Part shown: positions 13,329-21,325 of the stretch, one piece after another
How positions within the stretch are numbered: position 1 is the stretch's first letter
How the letters are laid out: every line of letters starts with the position of its first letter
Assembly (NCBI RefSeq): GCF_022201045.2
Contig: NC_068559.1
Location: forward strand, 25,303,501-25,367,500
Origin: Citrus sinensis
Lineage: Eukaryota > Streptophyta > Magnoliopsida > Sapindales > Rutaceae
Reading direction: 5' to 3'
DNA: 64,000 nucleotides
Notes under the pieces: generated by a model
Told to the model about the DNA's origin: nothing
The model's database searches: none
The model's input: only the letters and a program-made list of their open reading frames with translations
Made by a program: the position numbers and the translations under genes

Positions 13329-13793
13329 ATGTGAATTTAACATAGAGGGATCCCCAAGAAAATTCATGATCACCAAGTTGTAAAGAACGAAGTCAGCAAA
13401 AACTCGCTCTAGTGGTAGGTCCTACAATTTGATGGACAAAAATCAATTGAAGTTAAAAGAATGTCATCAAATCAAAGAAACCAATAAATGGATATACTTT
13501 GCTTCATTAAAAAAAAAACATTTTAAGCTCACTTTATTAACAAAACACCCCATTTTAACCTCACTTTATTAACAAGAGAGAGAGAGAGAGAGTGTGTCGG
13601 CATTATAATAATTTTATATTGTTATTTCTGCACTCTCTCTTAGCATTATAATAATTTTATATTATTATTGTTTAGGATGATCTGTAGAGGGGGTGAGTGC
13701 TGAGGATAAGAGAAGGAGAGAGAGAGTGAGGACAATTTGGGGTGAGGGAGAGACTGCTGACTACTGAGAGAAGGAGAGTAAGGACGATCTGGC

Positions 13794-14570
13794 TAGAAAT
13801 GACAAAAAAACCCGACTCGATTTTTTACCCGATTGACCCGACCTGAATTTTTAGGGGTTTCACCTAAATTTAAGGGTAAAAAATCGAGCTCGGGCTTAAA
13901 AAAAAGTTCAATTAAATTCATGTCAGAGTTCGGGCTTTATGTGACCCGACCCTATCATTTAATAAATAATGTACAAAATATTAAAATAAATGATTTAGTA
14001 ACAATTTTATATATATTTAAATTGTTTTCACACTTTTTTCATAAGTAAAATTCTTGAAAGTGAAATTTTTACTAGAGAAGAATTTGTGGATGAAGAAAAA
14101 TGTGGCCCACAAATATAAGAGTAGTTTTTTTTTTTTTTTAATGTTGTAGCTTGTTAAACCAATAAACTAATAAACTCCTTGTTTAAATTGTGGTATTGAG
14201 TTGTGTGTTTTGTTTTATTTGTTAAATTGACAAACTCTTTGGTTAGATTGTAAAATTGAATTTTGTGTTTTTTAAAGGAATGAGACATGGTTTTTAACTT
14301 TTCATTTATATTTAGTTATATAATTTATGATTGAGTAGAGTAATTTTTATATTTATATTACTTTAAATAAGTTTTAAAGTTTTTTAAATTTTAACATATT
14401 AGGGAAATTAAATTTAAACTATTTAAATATTAAAAAAAATTTGGTCGGGCTCGGGCTATTCTGATCGGGTTAGGCCCGTCTCGAAGGTGAAGTCGTAGGG
14501 CTTTTTGTAGGGCTTGGGTCCTTTAGCTGTGTTATAAGGTTAAGCCCGAACACGACCCTATCAATTGCTA
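13794..14570. repeat. GGGCTCGGGC-type interspersed repeat, possibly a decayed hAT MITE
   Basis: The ends are rich in ACCCGAC on one side and GGGCTCGGGC / CACGACCC on the other, with an AT-rich middle. The outer words CTAGAAATGACAA and, reversed, TTAGCAATTGA are weakly alike. Many plant hAT-derived MITEs look like this, but no 8-bp duplication is seen. Confidence 0.35.
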
Positions 14571-14791
14571 ACCCGCTTCTCTTTTTTTTTTTAACAATAA
14601 AAAATGTTTAGAACTCTAAAAGAGGGAGAGAGACAAAATGACAGCGCAAGCTGCCATTTCTCTCAACCTTCTCCCAGCGTTCTAGCTATTTAGCACGACG
14701 AAAATTCACTTTCAATTTTCAAACTTCTGTACAAGCGATGCCCCTTCAAAGGAAACTCAGTAGCAAGGTTTGCCAACTAGCTATATCATAT

Positions 14792-16869
14792 CTAAGTAGC
14801 AGTTGATGCTAGAAATGATCTGATCCGCTGCAAAAGCTCGGCCTTCACTGGATCAGGAACAGATGCTGCGTAACACAAGCAATGAAAACAGTAAATTAGC
14901 ATAATTCATCAGAGCAAAAGTAGTTTATGCTGCGTCGTGAAAGATACAGCTCCACAAATTGGTAATTTATATGGCAAAGTACGTGTGAAGACATCAATCA
15001 ACCACTTGTGAGGTAAAATGAAAACTTCAATTATAAAAACTGATATTCACTCACCAAAAAAAAAAAAGTAAAAGAAAAACTCTTGTACCGGTCAATGTAC
15101 TACCAAGTTTGGAAAAATCCAAATATAAAAATTCATTCATGTAAAATTTGACATGCAAAGCAAAAAGAAAAAATGTTTTGAGCTACCTCAGTGTGTCTTT
15201 CTTCTCATACTCGCATGAGCTAAATAGCTAGGTCATCCTACCACTACACTCAAAGAATTAGGATTTATGATTTCGAGTTAAATGCATTAAACATTCTTCA
15301 AACCTCGTTCATCCACATGTTAAGTAAATTTTGATTTCTCAAACCTCATATTTCTTCTCTCCCTGTTTCCCCTCCCTTCCAATTTCCACATGGTATAACG
15401 AGCTTCTATTACTTTTCTTTTAACCACAAATTAAGGTCAGAATTCCAAAACGAAATCTCATTCTCAAACCCCACAAATAAAATGAGTTGTGCCTAGTTAC
15501 AAACATGAACTTGAGGATCTACAATACGAAAGTAACCACATAAAATCTGGCAGAATTTCTCCAAAATGGGGATAAAGGATTATTGTGAGGGAAAAAATCA
15601 CCTCTGCCCTTCGGGGTAATAACATGCACTAAATCATCTACTGTAACATTATTCCTTCCTTTTTTTCTTGTATATGCCCTTGTTCAAATCACAAGGAAAA
15701 AAATTAGATGCAAGTAAGTCACCATCTATGCACAATAAAAAGCTATAGACAGCTAAAAATGGATGTTGGATTCATACAGAGATAATAACATACAAATAGA
15801 GTTTTGAAATCCAAAACCAAAAGGACTTGGGTTTATATTGATAAATTACCAAACAGGGAAAGAAAAATGTTAAGATAGCAGGTTATCGTTCTTGCAGATG
15901 ATAGCTACTTACAACACAGAGCTTGGGGATATCATCAAAGCTTACTTATGATGAAATTATAATCTTAAATTTTATCAACATACATAACTCAGAGAAATAT
16001 AAAATAATTTGGCAGATAGGTGAGAGGAAAGATCCCCATATACATATCTTGAAATGGAATTAAGTATGTGGAGACGTACCTATCGATGCAAGCTAAAATC
16101 TGAACATAAATCTTTATTCGCATCTAGCACAATCAATCAGAAAACAATGATATAGCTCAAACATGATATCATTAACAGCCTCCTCATCATTCTATTGTCG
16201 AGTAAGCACCACCTCAGTGATTTGTTATACTAAAATATTGATCCCTTTTCAGTATATAAAACAAAATACAATATAGTCACTAAGAATATCCGTTTTCAAT
16301 CTTCTGATAAGAGCATGATTTCTTTCGTAACCCTAGAAACTATAACAGTACTGTTACTTATATCACTCATCATAAAAGAACTATTCTTTATTAACCTATA
16401 TAAATCAATTGAAGTTAATATTGCATTATTACCGTATTAATAAGAAAATTAAATAAAAAAAAAACCTTCAAAGAGATTTCATCTCATCCCTCCAACCGCA
16501 TTCTATAAGCCTCTCTCTCAGAAGCTCCTTCAATCGTTCTTTCTCCCCACTCTCTATCATCTACAATCATTAGCAAAATAATTTTTCGTAGGGAAAACAA
16601 AAATTACAGAACGAATATTATTTATGCAAAGCAATGAAACTGATTAAAGAACCTTGATGTTGATAATTTCCTGAAGAGCAGGCTCTTGATTTTCACGATT
16701 CCTGTCGACATCTGGGGTTGGTGGACGATTAATAGAAGACCTCCTGTGACATACATAAGAATAATAACAGTGTTAATTTCACGTCGCTGAACGCTAACCG
16801 TAGTTCAGATTTAAGAGCAAACTAAATAAATATTGATGGTAAATGCTAAATAACTTACTTGGCAGACAT
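14792..16869 (-). CDS. ENY2: ENY2/SUS1 transcription and mRNA-export factor, with an in-frame TGA
   Basis: Small helical subunit shared by the SAGA histone-deubiquitinating module and the TREX-2 mRNA-export complex in the nucleus. Exons: 16859-16869 (11 nt, MSAK), 16653-16743 ([17 protein letters not shown]), 16466-16560 ([26 protein letters not shown]), 15602-15678 ([24 protein letters not shown]) and 14792-14865 ([19 protein letters not shown]). The exons sum to 348 nt, 115 residues by family length. All joins are GT-AG and in phase, but codon 65, at 16468-16470, reads TGA. Plant relatives have Cys there (LCRAY), so this would be one base change, TGC to TGA. As sequenced the product ends after 64 residues and loses the C-terminal helices. 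All downstream exons look conserved, so this is a very recent nonsense allele, a sequence error or a young pseudogene. Confidence 0.9.
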
Positions 16870-17009
16870 TTTCTTGTTGGCTGGACGTTTGATATTTGCG
16901 AGCAGAGCGTTTTTGCTGCTGATGCTCTGTGTTTAAGCTCGGGCTAGACGACGGGCTTTTACAGGTGTGGAAATTTGCGCGTTTTATATTCGTTCCATGC
17001 TAAACATTA
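16870..17009 (-). promoter_or_regulatory. ENY2 upstream region
   Basis: Short GC-richer leader (GAGCAGAGCG and GCTGCTGATG words) directly upstream of the ENY2 start. No TATA box seen; the dyad array begins just beyond. Confidence 0.3.
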
Positions 17010-17190
17010 GACGACATATCGTCTGTCTAGTGGTCTGGAGATATAGAACGACATAGCATCTGATTTAAAGATGTAGACGACAAACCGTATACCTTTTAGC
17101 GGTACAACGACTACGTACAATTCTTACGCAGGACGAAATAATTGACGACAAATCGTCCACAAAGAGTTTTTGAACGACCAACCATCAGCC
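17010..17190. repeat. Array of six degenerate GACGA-TCGTC dyads
   Basis: Copies start at about 17010 (GACGACATATCGTC, perfect dyad), 17046 (AACGACATAGCATC), 17075 (GACGACAAACCGTA), 17105 (AACGACTACGTAC), 17144 (GACGACAAATCGTC) and 17172 (AACGACCAACCATC). Spacing is about 28-39 bp. The CATC variants could come from CpG decay of CGTC. The array lies 140-320 bp upstream of the ENY2 start. Function unknown. Confidence 0.6.
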
Positions 17191-17709
17191 TTGTGATCAA
17201 ATCGATAACTAGCCGTATATTTCTTTAAGAAAAACGACGGGCGTACATTCTTTAGAAGCCAATCCATATCAGTTAATTCAAAGAATATTTAAAAGAACTT
17301 GATTTTTTTTTTCAAATTAAACTATTGAATTCAACCACTTTAATTTATTTATAAATTTAATTGGAGTACTAACGCTTGTACTAATTTCGTTAAAATTATA
17401 TAAAGTTTATATTTAAAACGACGTGCCAACCATTAAAAAGAGATTGATAGAATAATTTGATTGTTTGTATCTATTTCCATGAACAATGTTCTTCGTGTTT
17501 TTGACTTCTAATTAAAGTATAAGAAGAGAGTAATGTTATGAGTAATAAACTATTTGTACATTCTTTTAATTAAATGACATAATAATGTTAGTTAAATAAA
17601 AGAATACACGTGTCACAAATTTTATTTTTATTATAACATTTTTGTTCAACTAATATTATTTAACAGTAATTCCGACACAATAATTTACACTAATTTGTGG
17701 TTTTGATTA

Positions 17710-18233
17710 AGGATGGTAACTTGCCGAGTGTCTAAAGTTACTAATGCCTATGCATGTAAGATGTAACTCATGTGATAAATTATACGTATGTCACTGGACT
17801 GTACCCATTGTGAGCCAAAATAGGTATAGGTGGGAAATTTCTAATACAGAAATAAAGATAACACTCCATGTCCTCTATCCCTTTTTTTTATTTTTAACAT
17901 TATACATATACCAGTGCATTGAATCGAGATTATAAATATCACCCAAAAATATGAAGACGACAGAAAAATCCAATTCGACCCAAGCCCAAACATTTCGGGA
18001 CTGGGCCAGTGGATTAAACACTGGACTTTTCTCATAAAGCATGAGCAGTGCTTAAAATTATATTTTAATTTAAATACATATTTTTATTTAGCCCATCCAT
18101 AATTTAATCCCACCTTTTATATATATGTCATATGACATCCAGAAAATATCCCACTTAATATAAAAATATTGTCCGGCTGGGCTCAGGTTTTGCCAAGTCC
18201 GGCCCGAGTCTTGTATTTTACCATCTCTAACTT
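17710..18233. mobile_element. Decayed hAT-like MITE (uncertain)
   Basis: The left end has AAGGATGGTAACTTGCCGAG. The right end, reversed, has AGAGATGGTAAAATACAAGA followed by CTCGGGCC. The GATGGTAA core is shared, and the right half carries GGGCTC/CCGGCCCGAG words like those at 13794-14570. No matching target duplication. Confidence 0.35.
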
Positions 18234-18263
18234 CCTATGCGCTGCGACAGAAAAAAAATAATA

Positions 18264-19588
18264 AGGGTTATTTTTCGCCATCCCCCAAAAGAATCGATAA
18301 ATATTACCGTACACTTTAATTTTTCAATAATTATCACCGCGCATCTATTCCGTTAGAAATTACCGTTAACTTTAACGGTTTTAACAAATATTTACTGAAA
18401 TTACCACACTGCCCTTTATACAAATTGAATTGACTGGTAGTACTAAATAACCCATATATTTATAAAGAAATTACAGGAATATATTATTTGGCAGTTGCCA
18501 ATTTATTTTCTTGAAAAGATAATTATAAAATGTAAAACAAAAATAATGAAATACAGACCGAAAATAATTACAATAAATTAAGCTTTTTTTAAGAAATTAA
18601 ACTAAAACTAAAATTAATTGGAATTATTAGTTCTAGAACCAAAGCCCAGAGTCCAACTCTTCTACTCCAACATCGTCACATTTCCCACTTCCCTTTCACG
18701 AGCCGATGCAGATAAATCAAGCAAGTCATTTGTTATTACCAAGATTTGAGTGAGACCCGATTGATCACAATCAGAGATCTTCTCAGAGTCATACTTACTC
18801 TCAAATCCCAAACTCATGCGCAGAGGAAATCAATCATGGCTACTACTCTTTCTTTCTTCTTCTATTTCTTCAAAACTTTCACCCCTCTGCAAAACAAGCA
18901 TCTTGAGAGAAAAAAATATTTGAAGTAAAATAAAAAAAAATTCACTATATCCCAAATATTTACTTTGAAAGCACCACAGACAACATAAACTTCCAATTTC
19001 TACGCACAATCAAAATAATTTATATATCAAACAAATTATAAAATACCCAAACCTAAAATTAGTAAACAATAACATGGAAACTCCAAAATTTTAGGGTTGT
19101 GATTTTGCAGTTGCTAGTTGCCATTGACGATGCCGCGTCAGTCAGCAACAGGCCATGACTCTACGAATTGCCAGAAGCCTCCCGATCTCGCGTCACGCTC
19201 CTGTCGCTTGTTTCCACCCAGAAATGAGCATTCGCTATGGCAGTGCATTTGGTTATCTGACCCTTGTGACGTCGATGGAAGGGAAAAATGAACAGCCCTT
19301 GCTGGGGAGCGTAAATGGAAAAGGGAAGAAATAATTGCTTGTTGTGAAGTGTGAATAAAGGAGAGACGAAGATGGAGCGTGAATGGCATTGTGGTGAAGG
19401 AAGGAAAAAAACAAATTTTTTTCTTTTTTTTTTCCTTTATTCATCCCTACAATTTTACTATTCTATCCTTGTAGCAGTTAAGTTAATGGTGATTTCTAAC
19501 GGAATGGGTGTGCAGTAATAGTTGTTAAAATATTAGGGTGCGTGGTAATATTTGTTGGTTCTTTTGGGGGGTGGCGAAAAATAACCCT
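18264..19588. mobile_element. Long-TIR (Mutator-like) non-autonomous element with unrelated cargo
   Basis: The terminal inverted repeats of about 120 bp (18264-18385 and 19466-19588) start AGGGTTATTTTTCGCCA and run inward to TTCCGTTAGAAAT. Both keep CCCCCAAAAGAA and the Ts of an AATATTACC block. AT-rich flanks share TAATAA, but a clean 9-bp duplication cannot be shown. The interior (about 18640-19440) is GC-richer and has no transposase. It includes gene-like stretches such as GATGCCGCGTCAGTCAGC, which is why a Pack-MULE with captured host DNA is possible. The 83-residue minus-strand frame inside (19138-19389) matches nothing I know. Confidence 0.65.
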
Positions 19589-19624
19589 AATAAAAAAAAT
19601 AAAAAAAGGAAGACAATCCGTCCC

Positions 19625-19638
19625 TTTTGGCGCGGGAA
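19625..19638 (+). promoter_or_regulatory. E2F-like site 1
   Basis: TTTTGGCGCGGGAA fits the E2F consensus TTTSSCGC. It lies 190 bp upstream of the histone-fold gene's ATG and 37 bp from the transposon end. Confidence 0.6.
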
Positions 19639-19647
19639 TCATCTCTG

Positions 19648-19659
19648 TTGGCGCGCAAA
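19648..19659 (+). promoter_or_regulatory. E2F-like site 2
   Basis: TTGGCGCGCAAA, a near-palindromic E2F-type core, sits 10 bp after site 1. Confidence 0.5.
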
Positions 19660-19737
19660 CTTCTACCCCAACGACAGTTGCGAGAAGAAGAAGCACCCGA
19701 CTCATCTGAAACGTGAAAAATCCCGAAACCCCTGCAC

Positions 19738-19750
19738 TTTCCCGCCAAAA
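19738..19750 (+). promoter_or_regulatory. E2F-like site 3
   Basis: TTTCCCGCCAAAA matches the E2F consensus TTTCCCGC. It lies 78 bp upstream of the ATG, in the promoter or 5' leader. Confidence 0.6.
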
Positions 19751-19827
19751 CCGAAAATCTAAATTCGCCATCCTCTGTTCCCTAATTTTTCTTCTCATAC
19801 CTCCAAAAGCGATCTTACCATCCATCT

Positions 19828-20259
19828 ATGGCAGAAGAAGCAGAAGAACAGAACACGGAGACAACTCGGCCCGAATTTCCCGTTGGCCGGGTCAAGAAAA
19901 TAATAAAACTCGACGAAGACATCAATAAGGTAACCTCAGAGGCCCTCTTCATCGTCTCGCGATCCACCGAGCTGTTCCTGCGATTCCTCGCCGAAAAATC
20001 GGCCGAAGCCGCAATCGAGAAGAAGCGAAAGACTATAAAACTGGGAGACATGAGAGTCGCCGTCAAAAGGCACCGGCCGACAAGCGACTTCCTTCTCGAC
20101 TCGCTCCCCCTGCCGATTCAGTCTCTGGATCGCCCTGCTACTGGGAAGGCGCGTTCTCGTCCTGCCGTGGAAAAACCGTTGCCGGTCGGGACTCGCCGGA
20201 TCGACCGTTTCTTTCACAAACCGGAAAATGAAGTTCCAGTTGAGATCGAGGATGATTAG
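19828..20259 (+). CDS. NF-YC13/Dpb3-like histone-fold protein (DNA polymerase epsilon accessory type)
   Basis: Single-exon protein of 143 residues. Residues about 14-90 form a CBFD/NF-YB/HMF histone fold, running from RPEFPVGRVKKIIKLD through NKVTSEALFIV and STELFLRFLAEKSA to the KKRKTIKLGDMRVAVKRH helix. This closely follows Arabidopsis NF-YC13 (At5g43250), the group nearest the Dpb3/POLE4 subunit of replicative polymerase epsilon and chromatin-accessibility complexes. It would pair with an NF-YB/Dpb4-type partner in the nucleus. After a Pro/Arg-rich linker, residues 122-129 (TRRIDRFF) resemble a PCNA-binding PIP box with Thr in the Gln position. E2F-like sites upstream fit an S-phase gene. 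The ATG at 19828 is the first in frame and matches family length. Some databases call it simply NF-YC; the CCAAT-binding role is doubtful for this branch. Confidence 0.88.
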   Translation: MAEEAEEQNTETTRPEFPVGRVKKIIKLDEDINKVTSEALFIVSRSTELFLRFLAEKSAEAAIEKKRKTIKLGDMRVAVKRHRPTSDFLLDSLPLPIQSLDRPATGKARSRPAVEKPLPVGTRRIDRFFHKPENEVPVEIEDD

Positions 20260-21325
20260 GTTTTTGATTGATTATTGTACTGGACAATAAAATAAGTCCT
20301 TCGTTTTGCGGCTTTTATGCAATCAATTAATTAAAAATGAACATGTAGTTTTGTATTTAAGATGAATCTTCTTCCTTTATGTTTTGGTTTCCTTTTGGAT
20401 TAATTTATGATTAGTTCTTGTGTTTGCATTTTGTCACAGTTTATGCTCATACCGATGATTGTTGAATTAAATTTGTTTGATATTATAGGAGGCATAAATC
20501 AAATAATTGCGGCGAGGGCTTCAATAATAGTATTATTGTAATCAATCGATTATAGATCTGGGGTTTGATTCTATTACTTTTGCAAATTCATTTTTGTTAC
20601 AATTTTTTATTTGTAAAGCATAAAGCCCATAAGAAGAGATGCAGATATGCTCGAGATTGGGGCATTGTAAGCGGTGAGAATCGTAGCATCCATACGAAGA
20701 AAGATGCATTTGGGCATTTGGGCTGCTGCAGTTAAACGGAGCTGTGCAGTTGCTCAAGTTATTGGCTTCTTTTCCTTTTTTGTTTCCCCCAATTATATGA
20801 TCGTCATGTGCTGCCGAGGGCACATGATTCATAGAGATGACATGGTTTCTTTCTTTATGAAACCATGTGCTGCCGAGGGCAGTACAAGTGTACAATTAAC
20901 TGCAGAATGTGTTCTGTTTCAAAGTTGACAGTTTCTAATCAGTTTGTTGGTCATTAACTCAATCCATCAATAATAAAACTGACGATTGTGGGTTACCAAC
21001 ATGCTTTATAATACCTTCTGAGCAATTAGCTAATCTGTAGAACTACCTGCACTGTGTACATCTGCAGTGGTAAAATAAGAATTCAAAGACTCTGAAACCT
21101 TTTATTTTTTCTCGTAATCACGATTGGCTTGAGGTTCTAGAACGCCTACTGAGTGTATTACACAAATTCAAAACACAGATACGCTAATACTTCCTTGACT
21201 GACATGCAAACTGGATTTATTCTTCCTTATGATATACTATATTTTCTCAGAGAACAAGGTTTCTCTATTTACTTCTGCTTTATGATTTCATCAGATGTGA
21301 AGATTCACCAAATCTGACTGTAAAT
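20260..21325. other. Convergent spacer between the histone-fold gene and MAP65
   Basis: Holds the two 3' UTRs. The plus-strand tail has poly(A)-type signals (for example AATAAA at 20286). Nested hairpins lie at 20805-20881. No coding gene seen; open frames at 20542-20928 cover the hairpins and have no family signature. Confidence 0.5.
20805..20881. repeat. Duplicated 18-bp motif with nested hairpins
   Basis: CATGTGCTGCCGAGGGCA occurs exactly at 20805-20822 and 20864-20881. The first copy runs into ACATG, pairing CATGTGC with GCACATG. Between them CATGGTTTC (20841-20849) pairs with GAAACCATG (20859-20867), overlapping the second copy. Each copy also contains the small dyad TGCC-GAG-GGCA. Confidence 0.85.

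Larger units (their letters stand above)
13012..14685. mobile_element. DNA transposon-like element with TIRs of about 110 bp
   Basis: The left end (about 13012-13122) and right end (about 14576-14685) are inverted copies. Both contain, in the same order, a TTTTTTAACAATAAAAAA block, GAGGGAGAGAG, a short dyad around CACAAGTTGTG or GCGCAAGCTGC, and ATTTCTCTCAAC. The inside shows no transposase. It holds a perfect hairpin (13265-13328), three copies of an AT-rich word (about 13170, 13600 and 13643) and a GGGCTCGGGC-rich repeat (about 13794-14570) that may be a later insertion. The target duplication is unclear. A deleted relative lies at 34471-34684. Confidence 0.6.

Noticed and set aside
19138-19389. 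83-residue minus-strand open frame inside the long-TIR element
   Set aside because: No recognisable domain. Could be captured coding sequence but there is no support for a functional gene.
20674-20928. 84-residue frame over the hairpin region
   Set aside because: The frame is produced by the duplicated hairpin sequence and has no protein similarity.
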